Source of the DNA: Acidovorax kalamii
GTDB taxonomy: Bacteria > Pseudomonadota > Gammaproteobacteria > Burkholderiales > Burkholderiaceae_C
DNA length: 64,000 bases
Direction of reading: 5' to 3'
NCBI RefSeq assembly: GCF_002245625.1
Contig: NZ_NOIG01000008.1
Location: forward strand, 62,001 to 126,000
This document shows, in pieces, positions 1 through 9,688 of this stretch. The notes under the pieces are model-generated. The model did no database searches, had not been told where the DNA came from, and saw nothing but the letters and a program-made list of their open reading frames with translations. Every line of letters begins with the position of its first letter. Position 1 is the first letter of the stretch. The translations under genes and the position numbers were made by a program.

Positions 1-101
1 ACCGTCGGTGCGCCTTGGTGTTGCAGCGCCGTGGCCAGGTTCGCGGTCAGGGTGGTTTTGCCCACACCGCCTTTGGCAGAAACAACAGCAACCACCTTCA
101 T
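1..101 (-). CDS. bcsQ: BcsQ-like ParA/MinD ATPase, N-terminal part only
   Basis: Only the first 33 codons lie in the window; the gene runs off the left edge. The product starts MKVVAVVSAKGGVGKTTL, a deviant Walker A motif (KGGVGKT) of the ParA/MinD/BcsQ family, which assembles cellulose secretion machinery at the membrane or cell pole. The ATG overlaps the stop codon of the upstream gene (ATGA), so the two are translationally coupled. Assignment to BcsQ rather than another ParA-type protein rests on the bcsD and bcsP-like genes immediately upstream. Confidence 0.8.
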   Translation of the reverse strand, partial: MKVVAVVSAKGGVGKTTLTANLATALQHQGAPT

Positions 102-691
102 GGCTGGCCCTTGCGAGGCTGCCAGGTCGTAGCGGGCCGGGGTGATGGCTCTCCGGTCAGGCGTGCAAACACCGACGGCAGGTCGGTGGGCAGCGGATCG
201 GGCGCTGCAGCGGGCGCATCGCGCAGGGTGGCTGCGGCAGACGCATGCAGGCCAGCCAGTCCCGCCAGCGGAGAGCGCGCCGCAAGTGCGGGAGAGGAAG
301 CAGAGGGTGCCAGGGGTGCAGATGCCTGGGCCATCGCTGTCGCCGAAACGGGCAGCGGGGCAGGTGCGGCGGCTGGTTGTGGTGCTGCGGCAGCGCCCCA
401 CAACGGCGCGGGGCTGTCACCGGCCCTCGGCGCGGCGGGCTGCGTCCAGCCTGCGGGAGCGGGCGCGCTGGCGACTGGCGCAGCCGGGTTCTGGGACGCG
501 GGGGCGGGCAAGCCCCCGGGGCGGCGGTCCACCGCTGGCACGTCCCCGCTCACAGCACCCCGAACGGCGGACACCAATGGCCAGCGTTCACTGGAGCGCT
601 GGTGCTCCTGCTTGCGGGCCAGCTCCTGGTAAGGGTCGGCCTTGCCTCCAAATTGCTGGAAGAGGTTCACGATATCGTCTGATTGCTTCAC
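98..691 (-). CDS. bcsP: BcsP/BcsR-like cellulose biosynthesis protein
   Basis: 197 residues from a GTG start. The N-terminus contains DDIVNLFQQFGGKADPYQEL, matching the short N-terminal motif of BcsR/BcsP proteins that regulate cellulose synthase assembly. The rest is an Ala/Pro-rich, low-complexity stretch (about residues 60-150) with no recognisable fold, typical of BcsP in beta-proteobacteria. It sits between bcsD and bcsQ on the same strand and overlaps bcsQ by 4 nt. The name is an inference from the N-terminal motif plus context; the exact BcsP/BcsR subfamily is less certain. Confidence 0.7.
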   Translation of the reverse strand: MKQSDDIVNLFQQFGGKADPYQELARKQEHQRSSERWPLVSAVRGAVSGDVPAVDRRPGGLPAPASQNPAAPVASAPAPAGWTQPAAPRAGDSPAPLWGAAAAPQPAAAPAPLPVSATAMAQASAPLAPSASSPALAARSPLAGLAGLHASAAATLRDAPAAAPDPLPTDLPSVFARLTGEPSPRPATTWQPRKGQP

Positions 692-737
692 GGGTCACCG
701 CCAATAGCAAAACGTGGAAAACCGGAGCCCGCAGGGC

Positions 738-1214
738 TCAGCGTGCCAGCTGGAAGTGGATGCAGCCCCAGGCATCCGCCGGGGCGGACTGGGCTACGCG
801 GAGCTGGGCTGCGCCAGCCTGTTCAAACCAGCTTTGGTAGACCCCTTCGAGGAAGCCCCCGGACCATGGCGCATGGCCAGGCCCGAAAGCCGCCGACAAG
901 GGCGAGAGGTCGTGGTGGATATCCAGCTGTGCCGCAGCCTGCTGCAGGCGGACGCCACCCCAGCCGATGCGGTCCCACACGGCCGCCATGCTCCGCTGCA
1001 GGTCATCCAGGGTGGCACATGTAGGCAGGGGGTGCTCGGCCGCAAACCGTGTGCCCACCCGGAACATCAGCGCGCGCAGGTCTTCAGCCGGCAGCGCGGC
1101 AGCAAACTCGGCCGCCAGGGCCTGCAGGAACCCCCTCCATTGCACGGTGCACTGCTGATCGATAAGGCGTTGGGTGATGTCGGGGTTGGCTGGTAGGGAG
1201 GCAGTTGAAAACAT
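738..1214 (-). CDS. bcsD: cellulose synthase subunit BcsD
   Basis: About 158 residues from the internal ATG (MFSTASLPANPD), close to the roughly 156 residues of Komagataeibacter BcsD; the frame is open up to a TTG at 1313, which would add 33 residues. Recognisable BcsD features are a FLQALAAEF segment, the TCATLDDLQRSM helix, a WDRIGWGG motif and a C-terminal FLEGVYQSWF. BcsD forms a periplasmic ring that guides glucan chains during crystalline cellulose export. It is first in a run bcsD, bcsP-like, bcsQ on the minus strand, so the synthase bcsA/B genes are expected beyond the left edge. No strong ribosome binding site decides between the two starts. Confidence 0.8.
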   Translation of the reverse strand: MFSTASLPANPDITQRLIDQQCTVQWRGFLQALAAEFAAALPAEDLRALMFRVGTRFAAEHPLPTCATLDDLQRSMAAVWDRIGWGGVRLQQAAAQLDIHHDLSPLSAAFGPGHAPWSGGFLEGVYQSWFEQAGAAQLRVAQSAPADAWGCIHFQLAR

Positions 1215-1447
1215 GGCGTGCGCACGAGCAAGCTTCGGGCCCGATTCGGCGGCCCTCGCGGGGGTGGACTCAAGGGAGATACCCCATGCATCGACTGATA
1301 CATGTGGTTTCAAACAGGTTGTGCGGAATTCTAGGAGTCTTGCCCCAAAAAAAGCACTTTCAGCGGCCAGGCCAAAGGTGAACTTCCTTTAACGGCACCC
1401 TCCATGCCGGTGTCTGTGGGCACAACACCACACAATATAAGAAAAAA

Positions 1448-1474
1448 CTATTGCAGAATCATTTCAATAGTCAA
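1448..1474 (-). promoter_or_regulatory. possible promoter/operator upstream of the bcs operon
   Basis: In the gap between mnmA and bcsD, the minus strand reads TTGACT, 16 nt, then AATAGT, a plausible sigma-70 pair pointing towards bcsD. The same stretch contains CTATTG and CAATAG as a 6-bp inverted repeat, which could be an operator. This is pattern matching only; the -10 box matches the consensus at four of six positions. Confidence 0.3.
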
Positions 1475-1522
1475 AACACCTGCTGAAACCACCCAAGAGT
1501 CCACCCCTCGGGCACACAGGAA

Positions 1523-2641
1523 TCAGGGCGCGGCGACCTGGATCACCCCACCCCCAAGGCACACCTCCCCGTCATACAGCACCGCACTCTGTCCGGGGGT
1601 CACCGCCCACTGGGCCTCGGGGAAACGGAGGGCGAAGCCGTCGGGCGCGGCCTCCAGGGTGCAGGCCGCATCCTGCTGGCGGTAACGTGTCTTGGCAGCA
1701 TAGGCGCCCGGTACGGGTGCTTGGCCAGCGCACCAGCTCACATCCTGCGCCACCAGGTGGTGCGACAGCAGCCAGGGGTGGTCATGCCCCTGGACCACGC
1801 GCAGCGTGTTCTTTTCCAGGTCCTTGCGTGCGACAAACCACGGCTCGTGCGCGCCGCCACCACGTTGCGCCCCTTTTTCCTTCACCCCCCCAATGCCCAG
1901 GCCCTGGCGCTGGCCCAGGGTGTAGAAGGAGAGGCCCACATGCTGGCCCAGCTTGCGGCCCCGGTCGTCCAGGATGGGGCCGGGCGCGTGGCTGATGTAG
2001 CGGTTCAAAAACTCGCGGAACGGCCGCTCGCCAATGAAGCAGATGCCGGTCGAATCCTTCTTTTTGGCGTTGGGCAGGCCAATTTCCTCGGCGATGCGGC
2101 GCACCTCGGTCTTGTGCAGCTCGCCCACAGGGAACAGGGTCTTGGCCAGCTGCGCCTGATTCAGGCGGTGCAGGAAGTAGCTCTGGTCCTTGGAGGGGTC
2201 CAGCCCCTTGAGCAGCTCGAACAGGCCGGAAGTCTGGTTCTGGCGCACGCGCGCGTAGTGGCCCGTGGCAATCTTCTCGGCACCCAGGCGCATGGCGTGG
2301 TCAAGGAACGCCTTGAACTTGATCTCGGCGTTGCACAGCACGTCCGGGTTGGGCGTGCGGCCGGCCTGGTACTCGCGCAGGAACTCGGCAAACACGCGGT
2401 CCTTGTAGTCGGCCGCGAAGTTCACATGCTCGATCTCGATGCCGATCACATCGGCCACAGCGGCGGCATCCACAAAGTCGATGTTGGACGAGCAGTACTC
2501 GCTGTCGTCATCGTCTTCCCAGTTTTTCATGAAGATGCCGACCACCTCATGGCCCTGCTTTTTGAGCAGGTAGGCGGTCACGGCCGAGTCCACGCCGCCG
2601 GAAAGGCCGACGACAACGCGCTGTTTGGTAGGGGAAGTCAT
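1523..2641 (-). CDS. mnmA: tRNA-specific 2-thiouridylase MnmA
   Basis: 372 residues. MnmA installs the 2-thio group on U34 of tRNA-Lys, -Glu and -Gln using ATP and a sulfur relay. The PP-loop SGGVDS is at residues 14-19, the catalytic Cys in [12 protein letters not shown] is near residue 103 and the second redox Cys in [12 protein letters not shown] is near 201, the same spacing as the E. coli pair. Full family length with an intact C-terminal beta-barrel. The ATG overlaps the stop of the preceding LysR gene (TCAT on the plus strand), implying translational coupling to an unrelated regulator. Confidence 0.97.
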   Translation of the reverse strand: MTSPTKQRVVVGLSGGVDSAVTAYLLKKQGHEVVGIFMKNWEDDDDSEYCSSNIDFVDAAAVADVIGIEIEHVNFAADYKDRVFAEFLREYQAGRTPNPDVLCNAEIKFKAFLDHAMRLGAEKIATGHYARVRQNQTSGLFELLKGLDPSKDQSYFLHRLNQAQLAKTLFPVGELHKTEVRRIAEEIGLPNAKKKDSTGICFIGERPFREFLNRYISHAPGPILDDRGRKLGQHVGLSFYTLGQRQGLGIGGVKEKGAQRGGGAHEPWFVARKDLEKNTLRVVQGHDHPWLLSHHLVAQDVSWCAGQAPVPGAYAAKTRYRQQDAACTLEAAPDGFALRFPEAQWAVTPGQSAVLYDGEVCLGGGVIQVAAP

Positions 2642-3579
2642 TGCCCCGATTGTATTTTTGATGCCGCCGGGGCACTGCGCGGGCGCGCAGAACGCGTAGC
2701 CACCAGCAGGTCATACAGCTGCTGCGCGGCGGGCGACAGGGTTTTGCCCCGGCGCTTGATCAGCCCCATCTGCCGCGTCACGATGGGCTCCACCAGCGGA
2801 ATGCTGACCAGCGTGGGGTGGTCCTTGCCCGGCATGGCCAGGCTGGGCACGGCCGCCACGCCCAGGCCGGCCTCCACCAGGCCCAGCAGCGTGGTCACGT
2901 GCTTGGCTTCGTACAGGCACTGGGGCCGGTCGGGCACGTTGGCCAGCGCCAGGTCCATGAGCAGGCGGTTGCCCGAGGTCTTGCCCACCGACATGAAGTC
3001 GTGCTGGCCCAGCTCCGCCCAGGTCACCTTCTTGCGCCGCGCCAGCACGTGGTCGCGCCGGCAGGCGGCCACAAAGCGCTCGGCCAGCACGGGCTTGAAC
3101 TCGATCTCGGCCTCCTGGCTGCCGATGAAGTTGAGGCCAAAGTCCGCATCGCCCTGCGCCACGGCCACCAGCACCTCGTTGGCGCTGGCGTCATGCACTT
3201 TCACGCGGATCTTGGGGAACCGCTCGTGGTAACGCTTGACCACCTGCGGCAGAAAGTAATACACGGCCGAGGGCACGCAGGCAATCGTCACCTCGCCCAT
3301 GCGCCGCGCGGCCACATCGCCCAAGCCCATCAGCATGCCGTCCAGGTCGTCCAGCCACGCGCGGGTCTTGCGTGCAAAGTCGCGCCCCACGGCAGTGAGC
3401 GTGACCTTGCGCGTCGTGCGGTCCAGCAGCCGCACTCCCAGCGCCTCCTCCAGTTTGTCGATTCGGCGGCTGAATGCAGGCTGCGAAAGGTGGATGGCCT
3501 CTGCCGCTGCGCGGAAGCTCTGCAGCTCAGCCACGGCCGCAAAGGCCTGGATGTCGGCAAGGTCGAATTTGTTGTTCAT
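2638..3579 (-). CDS. LysR-family transcriptional regulator
   Basis: 313 residues. The N-terminal winged helix-turn-helix covers about residues 8-65 ([19 protein letters not shown]) and is followed by a periplasmic-binding-like effector domain (from about 92, [17 protein letters not shown]). It is divergent from the PrpF/GalD-type gene at 3769, the standard arrangement for a LysR regulator controlling its neighbour, so it probably senses a tricarboxylate or related acid. The intergenic region holds a palindrome and a direct repeat (see 3647-3736). The stop overlaps the mnmA start. Confidence 0.93.
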   Translation of the reverse strand: MNNKFDLADIQAFAAVAELQSFRAAAEAIHLSQPAFSRRIDKLEEALGVRLLDRTTRKVTLTAVGRDFARKTRAWLDDLDGMLMGLGDVAARRMGEVTIACVPSAVYYFLPQVVKRYHERFPKIRVKVHDASANEVLVAVAQGDADFGLNFIGSQEAEIEFKPVLAERFVAACRRDHVLARRKKVTWAELGQHDFMSVGKTSGNRLLMDLALANVPDRPQCLYEAKHVTTLLGLVEAGLGVAAVPSLAMPGKDHPTLVSIPLVEPIVTRQMGLIKRRGKTLSPAAQQLYDLLVATRSARPRSAPAASKIQSGQ

Positions 3580-3646
3580 CGGGCGTCCTTCCAGTGCGCT
3601 TCGGAGTGTTGTCAGTGTTGCAAGCCGTGCATCAAATGATCAGAAC

Positions 3647-3736
3647 ATTGCAATTCACGGCCGTGATTGGAGCATGTACAAGCCGCGTGATCCTATTGCA
3701 CAGCATGCATCAATCATTGCCAACAATGCAATTCAC
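3647..3736. promoter_or_regulatory. candidate operator region of the divergent LysR / PrpF-type promoter
   Basis: Within the 189-bp divergent spacer there is a perfect 12-bp palindrome TCACGGCCGTGA at 3655-3666. There is also a direct repeat of TGCAATTCAC at 3649-3658 and 3727-3736, 78 bp apart. Symmetric and repeated motifs between a LysR gene and its divergent target are typical binding sites for that family. No binding evidence is available. Confidence 0.4.
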
Positions 3737-3768
3737 AGATCAGCGAGGGCGTCGCACCATGCTGACCC

Positions 3769-4860
3769 ATGAGCACCAACATTCCTTGCGTTCTGATGCG
3801 TGGCGGCACTTCCCGGGGGCCGTTCTTCCTGGCCGACTGGCTGCCGCGTGACCCTGAGGCCCGCGACCGCACGCTGATTGCAGCCCTGGGCTCGCCCCAT
3901 GAGCTGCAGATTGACGGTCTGGGCGGCGGCAATTCGCTGACCAGCAAGGTCGCCATCGTCTCGCGCTCCACGCAGCCCGACTGTGATGTGGACTACCTGT
4001 TTGCCCAGGTCAGCGTGCAGGAAGCCCGTGTGGACACCAGGCCCAACTGCGGCAACATGCTGGCCGGTGTGGGGCCCTTCGCCATCGAGCAGGGGCTGGT
4101 CCCTGCAGACCGCGAAGGCCAGACCACCACCGTGCGGGTCTACAACGTCAACACCCGCTCCCGCATCGACGTGCAGGTGTGCACGGCGGGCGGCCAGGTG
4201 CACTACGACGGCGATGTGCGCATTGACGGCGTGCAGGGCACGGCCGCCCCCGTGCTGATGAACTTCCTGGACGCCTGGGGCGCCGTCACCGGGCAGATCT
4301 TTCCCACCGGCCAGCGCATCGACACCATCCAGGGCCTGCAGGTCACCTGCATCGACGCAGCGCAGGTGATGGTGCTGGTGCGCGCCGCCGACCTGGGCCT
4401 GCGCGGCGACGAGACACCCGCCGAGCTGGACGCCAACACCGCCTTGCTCGAACGCCTGGAGGCCCTGCGCCTCGAAGCGGGCCAGCGCATGGGCATGGGC
4501 GATGTGACCCACAGCGTGCTGCCCAAGCCGGTGATCGTGTCGCCAGGCACATCGCCAGGCAGCGTGGTGTCGCGCTACTTCACGCCCCACCAATGCCACC
4601 GGTCCCACGCGGTGACGGGCGCCATCGGCGTCGCCGCAGCATCGGTGCTGCCCGGGACCGTGGCCACCGACAAACGGCATGCACCCGCCGCCGGGCTGCG
4701 CCGTGTGGAGGTGCAGCACCCGGCAGGCCGCATCCAGGTGGAGGTGGAGCTCAGCGAGGTGGATGGCCAGTTCAAGCTGGTGCAGGCCGCACTGGTGCGC
4801 ACCGCCCGAAAGATTCTGGAAGGCACGCTGTTTGTGCCCGAAAGCGCCCCCGCGCACTGA
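3769..4860 (+). CDS. PrpF-family isomerase, 4-oxalomesaconate tautomerase (GalD)-like
   Basis: 363 residues, DAP-epimerase-like fold. Diagnostic segments: [13 protein letters not shown] at the N-terminus, [17 protein letters not shown] (about 48-64, with the Lys that is probably the general acid/base in PrpF), [13 protein letters not shown] and a late HQCHRSHAV. Overall similarity is closest to GalD, which tautomerises 4-oxalomesaconate in gallate degradation, but PrpF relatives isomerise cis/trans-aconitate. No other gallate genes are nearby, whereas tcuAB (tricarballylate to cis-aconitate) lies 4 kb downstream on the same strand, so an aconitate-type isomerase role is a reasonable alternative. 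It is followed by a Bug binding protein and a porin. Confidence 0.82.
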   Translation: MSTNIPCVLMRGGTSRGPFFLADWLPRDPEARDRTLIAALGSPHELQIDGLGGGNSLTSKVAIVSRSTQPDCDVDYLFAQVSVQEARVDTRPNCGNMLAGVGPFAIEQGLVPADREGQTTTVRVYNVNTRSRIDVQVCTAGGQVHYDGDVRIDGVQGTAAPVLMNFLDAWGAVTGQIFPTGQRIDTIQGLQVTCIDAAQVMVLVRAADLGLRGDETPAELDANTALLERLEALRLEAGQRMGMGDVTHSVLPKPVIVSPGTSPGSVVSRYFTPHQCHRSHAVTGAIGVAAASVLPGTVATDKRHAPAAGLRRVEVQHPAGRIQVEVELSEVDGQFKLVQAALVRTARKILEGTLFVPESAPAH

Positions 4861-4912
4861 GCGCCCTTCCAACGGTTTCGACGATTCCAACCATTACGAC
4901 AGGAGACAAACC

Positions 4913-5911
4913 ATGACCCGTTCCATTCACTCCACCATGCGCCGTACGGCGCTGACCACCGCCGCGCTGGCGCTCGCGTCCAGCGCCCTCTGGGCTGCTG
5001 GCGCCGCACACGCAGCGTTTCCAGACAAGCCCATCACGCTGGTCGTTCCCACCGCCGCCGGTGGCGGCAATGACGGCATGGCACGTGTGGTGGCGCTCAA
5101 GCTCTCCACCCTGCTGGGGCAGCAGGTCATCGTGGAGAACAAGGCCGGGGCCAATGGCGCCATTGCGGCCGAATACGTGGCCCGTGCGGCACCCGACGGG
5201 CACACCATTTTGTTCGGCTACATCGGCACCCATGGCATGAGCCCCGCGCTACAGAAGCTGCGCTACGACCCCATCACGCAGTTCGAGCCGATTGGCATGG
5301 TGAGCTATTCGCCCACCCTGATGGTGCTGAACCCCAAGGTGCCCGCCAAGACCGTGAGCGAGCTGGTGGCACTGACCAAGGCCAAGCCCACCGACTTCAA
5401 CTACGCATCGGCGGGCAACGGCACGGCCCCGCACTTCTCGGCAGAAATCTTCAAGCTGGAAAGCGGCGCCCAGATGGCCCATGTGCCCTACCGGGGCGCT
5501 GCACCCGCCATGAACGACACCATGGCCGGGCAGACGCAGGTGATGTTTCCCAGCCTGTTCTCGGCCTACCCGCATGTCAAGAACGGCAAGCTGCGTGCCC
5601 TGGCGCTGGCCGGGCCCAAGCGCTCGTCGCTGCTGCCCGATGTGCCCACGCTGGAAGAGGCGGGCGTCAAAGGCGTGGAGATCACCCAGTGGTATGCGCT
5701 GTTCGCGCCCGGCAAGACGCCACGCCCGGTGATCGACCTGCTCAACAAGACCCTCAACACCGCACTGGCCGACAAGGACGTGGTGCGCCGCATCGAGGAG
5801 CAAGGCGCCGTGGTGGACACCAGCACGCCCGAGCAACTGGCCCTGACCGTGAAGCAGGAACTTGCCAAGTGGAAGGGCGTGGTGCTGAAGGCCCAGCTCA
5901 CCCCGGACTGA
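4913..5911 (+). CDS. tripartite tricarboxylate transporter substrate-binding protein (Bug family)
   Basis: 332 residues starting at the ATG behind a clear AGGAGA (4901-4906). A signal peptide ends around [12 protein letters not shown]. The mature protein has the Bug/TctC signature [22 protein letters not shown] and [15 protein letters not shown], then the [10 protein letters not shown] loop. Such periplasmic proteins bind carboxylates for TctAB-type importers; no tctA/tctB lies nearby, which is normal for the expanded Bug families of Comamonadaceae. It begins 52 nt after the tautomerase stop and is likely cotranscribed with it. Confidence 0.93.
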   Translation: MTRSIHSTMRRTALTTAALALASSALWAAGAAHAAFPDKPITLVVPTAAGGGNDGMARVVALKLSTLLGQQVIVENKAGANGAIAAEYVARAAPDGHTILFGYIGTHGMSPALQKLRYDPITQFEPIGMVSYSPTLMVLNPKVPAKTVSELVALTKAKPTDFNYASAGNGTAPHFSAEIFKLESGAQMAHVPYRGAAPAMNDTMAGQTQVMFPSLFSAYPHVKNGKLRALALAGPKRSSLLPDVPTLEEAGVKGVEITQWYALFAPGKTPRPVIDLLNKTLNTALADKDVVRRIEEQGAVVDTSTPEQLALTVKQELAKWKGVVLKAQLTPD

Positions 5912-5986
5912 CTGGTGCCGAGGGAGGCCCAGCGGGTCGCGTGAGAGCCATGCTGCCCGCCCAAATTTCAACAACAGGAGACATGC

Positions 5987-7051
5987 ATGAAGAAAATTGT
6001 GGCAGCGGCTTGCGCTGCATTCGTCGGCCCCTGCGCGATGGCGCAGAACGCGGACGTGACGCTGTACGGCGTGGCAGACCTGGGCCTGCGCAACGGCAGC
6101 GGCCTCACCGCATCCAACGCCCCGGCACCGGGCTCCACCCACAGCCTGGGCAGCGGCATCCACACCACCAGCCGCTGGGGCCTGCGGGGCAGCGAAGACC
6201 TGGGTGGTGGCGCCAAGGCGCTGTTCAACCTGGAGAGCGGCCTCAACGCTGACACCGGCGCGCCCGCCAACGCCAGCAAGTACTTCGACCGGGCGTCGTG
6301 GGTGGGCCTGCAAGGCGGGTGGGGCACGCTGGCCCTGGGCCGCCAGACCACGACGCTGGCCGACGCCATCTCGCCCGTGGATCCGCTGGCTATGCGTTTT
6401 GCCAGCTTCAACCCCAACATCGGAGTGACCGCACTGAGCCAGCATGGCCTGGGCATCGAGTACGGCAGCGCAGGCGCCAATTCGGGCTCATACCGGCTCG
6501 ACAACGCCATCAAATACACGGGCCGTTTCGGCGGCTTCACGGCACGTGCCATGTGGGGCATGGGCGAAGTCGCATCGCAGGCCTCGGCCCTGTCGTCACG
6601 CGGAGTGGGCCTGGCCTGGGCTGCGTACGGCTTCGTGGTGTCCGGCGCCCACCAGAGCTTCAACGACACCAACAAGCGCTCGCTGGACGCCACCACGCTG
6701 GGCGCCGCCTACCAGTGGGGCAGCGTGCGTCTGGCTGCCAATGCAGGCCGCAACAAGGCCGAGACGGCGGCGGGTCGCTTCACCGTGCAGCGCGTGTTGT
6801 CCGCCGGTGGCACCTGGGCGGCCACGCCCTGGGTGGACCTGACAGCGGCGTACTACAAGGTGGACCGCTCGCGCACTGGCGCCGCCGACGACGGCTACGG
6901 CCGCCTGGTGGCGTTTGCCGAATACAAGCTCTCGCGCCGCACCAAGGTGTATGCCGAGCTGGACAACACCCGCTGGCGCAACGGCTTCCAGGGTGCAGCC
7001 AACAAGGCGACCGCCACCGGTGTCTCTGCAGGCGTGGTGCACACCTTCTGA
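5987..7051 (+). CDS. outer-membrane porin (Gram-negative porin, Porin_4)
   Basis: 354 residues with signal peptide MKKIVAAACAAFVGPCAMAQ followed by NADVTLYGVADLGLR, the usual start of beta-proteobacterial trimeric porins. The RWGLRGSEDLGGGAKALFNLE motif is also present, and the protein ends in phenylalanine (VVHTF), the signature needed for BAM-dependent insertion. A CAGGAG ribosome binding site precedes the ATG by 6 nt. Located between a Bug protein and a regulator, it probably provides outer-membrane entry for the acids catabolised by this block. Confidence 0.94.
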   Translation: MKKIVAAACAAFVGPCAMAQNADVTLYGVADLGLRNGSGLTASNAPAPGSTHSLGSGIHTTSRWGLRGSEDLGGGAKALFNLESGLNADTGAPANASKYFDRASWVGLQGGWGTLALGRQTTTLADAISPVDPLAMRFASFNPNIGVTALSQHGLGIEYGSAGANSGSYRLDNAIKYTGRFGGFTARAMWGMGEVASQASALSSRGVGLAWAAYGFVVSGAHQSFNDTNKRSLDATTLGAAYQWGSVRLAANAGRNKAETAAGRFTVQRVLSAGGTWAATPWVDLTAAYYKVDRSRTGAADDGYGRLVAFAEYKLSRRTKVYAELDNTRWRNGFQGAANKATATGVSAGVVHTF

Positions 7052-7126
7052 GGTGCAAGAGCCTGCTTGCTCTGTCATCGGGGGGCGGTTGCACCGGCAC
7101 TGGTGGGACTGTGCGACCATCGCCCC

Positions 7127-8077
7127 ATGGAACTGCGCCAGCTTCGCTACTTCGTCCGCATCGTCGAACTCGGCTCCATGGGCCGCGCCGCGCTCGACCT
7201 GCAAATGGTGCAGTCGGCCCTGAGCCAGCAGATCAGCCGGCTGGAGGGGGAGCTGAGCACGCGGCTCTTGCAGCGCACCAGCAAGGGCACCGTGCCCACC
7301 GAGGCCGGGCTGGCCTTTTTCCGCGAGGCGCAGCTCACCCTGCGCCATGCCGACCAGGCGGCGCGCGTCGCGCGCCAAGCCCGGCTGTCAGGCACCGTGA
7401 CCGTGGGCCTGGCACCCACCACCGCCTCGGTGCTGGGCATCCCCCTGATGCGCGCCATGCGCGAGCGTTACCCCGACGTGCGGCTGCACATGGTCGAGAG
7501 CCTGTCGGGCCACCTCTCCAACATGCTCAACGCACGCCAGCTGGACCTGGCCGTGCTGTTCGATACCCAGCCCGCGCGCCGCTGGAGCGTACTGCCGCTG
7601 CTGGACGAGCGCCTGTTCCTCATCCGCTGCGCCCACGGCGGCGCCAGCACCCTGCCCGCCAAGCTGCCCAGGCGCCTGCGCCTGGCACAGCTCCAGCACG
7701 AGCCGCTGATCCTGCCCACCGGTCCACATGGCCTGCGCAGCCGCATCGACGCCGCCTTCGCCACCGCCAAGGTTACGCCCCAGGTGGCGATGGAGATCGA
7801 CTCCCTGGCCATGCTGATGGATGCCGTGAATGCGGGCCTGGGCAGCACCCTGCAACCCTGGGCCGCCGTGGGGCGCTACCCGGATGCCGCCACACGTTTT
7901 GGCCTGGCCGAACTGGCCGACGCGCCCGCCAGCCGCCCGGCCGCGCTGTGCAGCCTGTCCGACGATGAACTCTCGCCCGCCGCGCTGGCCACCCGCGTGG
8001 TGCTGGCCGATTGCGCGCGGACGCTGGTGCAGTCGGGCACCTGGGTCGGGGCCACGCTCGCGCAGGCTCCTGCATAG
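7127..8077 (+). CDS. LysR-family regulator upstream of tcuAB (TcuR-like)
   Basis: 316 residues from MELRQLRYFVRIVELGSMG; the frame is open 20 codons further upstream but this ATG fits the family. HTH at about 15-60 (MGRAALDLQMVQSALSQQI), effector domain from about 90. The next gene, tcuA, follows 117 nt downstream on the same strand, so it is likely the local activator or repressor of tricarballylate use, as TcuR is in Salmonella, though there the gene order differs. The specific TcuR role is inferred from context. Confidence 0.9.
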   Translation: MELRQLRYFVRIVELGSMGRAALDLQMVQSALSQQISRLEGELSTRLLQRTSKGTVPTEAGLAFFREAQLTLRHADQAARVARQARLSGTVTVGLAPTTASVLGIPLMRAMRERYPDVRLHMVESLSGHLSNMLNARQLDLAVLFDTQPARRWSVLPLLDERLFLIRCAHGGASTLPAKLPRRLRLAQLQHEPLILPTGPHGLRSRIDAAFATAKVTPQVAMEIDSLAMLMDAVNAGLGSTLQPWAAVGRYPDAATRFGLAELADAPASRPAALCSLSDDELSPAALATRVVLADCARTLVQSGTWVGATLAQAPA

Positions 8078-8194
8078 CCGCTCAAAGCAGCCTCAGGTCA
8101 TCACGATCCGTGATGGCCCCTTGCCCATTCGGGCCTGCCCACACCGGGGCGAAATTCCTACAGTGGCGGCCACCCCCACGAATGGAAGACCACG

Positions 8195-9688
8195 GTGCCA
8201 CATCACCCCACCCCTGCGGAACACACTGCGGTTGACGTGCTTGTCATCGGCGGTGGCAACGCCGCCCTGTGCGCCGCCCTCATGGCGCGCGAAGCGGGCG
8301 CCAGCGTGCTGCTGCTTGAATCGGCCCCACGCGCCTGGCGTGGCGGCAACTCCGCCCACACGCGCAACCTGCGCTGCATGCACGACGCGCCGCAGGACGT
8401 GCTGGTCGATGCCTACCCCGAGGAAGAATTCTGGCAAGACCTGCTCAAGGTGACGGGCGGCCTCACCAACGAACACCTGGCGCGCCTGGTGATCCGCGAA
8501 TCCAGCACCTGCCGTCCCTGGATGCGCCGCCATGGCGTGCACTTCCAGCCCGCGCTGGCGGGCACGCTGCATGTGGCGCGCACCAATGCGTTCTTCATGG
8601 GTGGCGGCAAGGCGCTGGTCAATGCCTACTACCGCAGCGCGGAGCAGCTGGGCGTGCAGATACGGTACGAGGCGCCCGTCGAGCGCATCGAGATGGAGGG
8701 CCGCCGCTTCATTGCCGCGCACCTGGCGAACGGCGAGCGCATTGCCGCCAGAAGCTGCGTGCTGGCCGCTGGCGGGTTTGAATCGAACCGCGAGTGGCTG
8801 CGCGAAGCCTGGGGCCAGAACGAGCGCGGCGAGTGGCCGGCCGACAACTTCCTGATCCGTGGCACGGCCTACAACAAGGGGGTGCTGCTCCGGCACCTGC
8901 TCGACGACCACGGCGCCGACCGCATCGGCGACCCCACGCAGGCGCACATGGTGGCCATCGACGCGCGCGCGCCGCTGTACGACGGCGGCATCTGCACCCG
9001 CATCGACTGCGTGTCGCTGGGCGTGGTGGTCAACCGCAACGGCGAGCGTTTCTACGACGAGGGCGAGGACTTCTGGCCCAAGCGCTATGCCATCTGGGGC
9101 CGCCTGGTGGCGCAGCAGCCGGGGCAGATCGGCTACTCCATCATCGACAGCAAGGCCATTGGCCGCTTCATGCCGCCCGTGTTTCCGGGCGTGAAGGCCG
9201 ACACACTGCCCGAGCTGGCCCAAAAGCTCGACCTGCCCCTGGACACGTTCATGCGCACGCTGACCGACTACAACGCCGCCTGCCGCGTGGGCCAGTTCGA
9301 CCACACCACTCTGGACGACTGCCATACCAAAGGCGTGGCACCCGCCAAGACGCACTGGGCGCGACCCATCGACACCGGCCCTTTCTACGGCTACGCGCTC
9401 AAGCCCGGCGTCACCTTCACCTACCTCGGCCTGCACACCGACGACACGGCCGCCGTGCGCTTCAACAACCAGCCCAGCCCCAACCTGTTTGTGGCGGGCG
9501 AAATGATGGCGGGCAACGTGCTGGGCAAGGGCTACACGGCCGGTGTGGGCATGAGCATTGGCACCGCGTTCGGTCGCATCGCGGGCACACAGGCGGCGCG
9601 TGCCGCTTCGGTATCAAAAAAGGCCTTACCGCCTGATGGAATTGCCTCAATAGCTATCAATTCAGGAGCAAACAATGCAAACGCTTGA
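8195..9688 (+). CDS. tcuA: FAD-dependent tricarballylate dehydrogenase TcuA
   Basis: 497 residues from a GTG start with GGAAG 6 nt upstream. A Rossmann FAD-binding site is at about 14-41 ([17 protein letters not shown]), and the C-terminal FAD domain contains [21 protein letters not shown]. The family oxidises tricarballylate to cis-aconitate and passes electrons to TcuB. The last ~25 residues (after AARAASV) are encoded by a copy of a dispersed repeat, so the tail is probably not conserved. The end overlaps tcuB by 14 nt. Confidence 0.93.
   Translation: MPHHPTPAEHTAVDVLVIGGGNAALCAALMAREAGASVLLLESAPRAWRGGNSAHTRNLRCMHDAPQDVLVDAYPEEEFWQDLLKVTGGLTNEHLARLVIRESSTCRPWMRRHGVHFQPALAGTLHVARTNAFFMGGGKALVNAYYRSAEQLGVQIRYEAPVERIEMEGRRFIAAHLANGERIAARSCVLAAGGFESNREWLREAWGQNERGEWPADNFLIRGTAYNKGVLLRHLLDDHGADRIGDPTQAHMVAIDARAPLYDGGICTRIDCVSLGVVVNRNGERFYDEGEDFWPKRYAIWGRLVAQQPGQIGYSIIDSKAIGRFMPPVFPGVKADTLPELAQKLDLPLDTFMRTLTDYNAACRVGQFDHTTLDDCHTKGVAPAKTHWARPIDTGPFYGYALKPGVTFTYLGLHTDDTAAVRFNNQPSPNLFVAGEMMAGNVLGKGYTAGVGMSIGTAFGRIAGTQAARAASVSKKALPPDGIASIAINSGANNANA
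9612..9673 (+). repeat. dispersed ~50-bp repeat, copy at the tcuA/tcuB junction
   Basis: Shares the pattern GGCC-T--CGC ... ATAGCTATCAA ... GAGCAA with the copies listed elsewhere in the window. Here it encodes the tail of TcuA in frame and supplies the AGGAG (9664-9668) that precedes the tcuB ATG by 6 nt. Confidence 0.7.

Noticed and set aside
6298..7968. Plus-strand open frame overlapping porin and LysR genes
   Set aside because: Another-frame shadow of the porin and regulator; Arg/Pro/Gly-rich without motifs.
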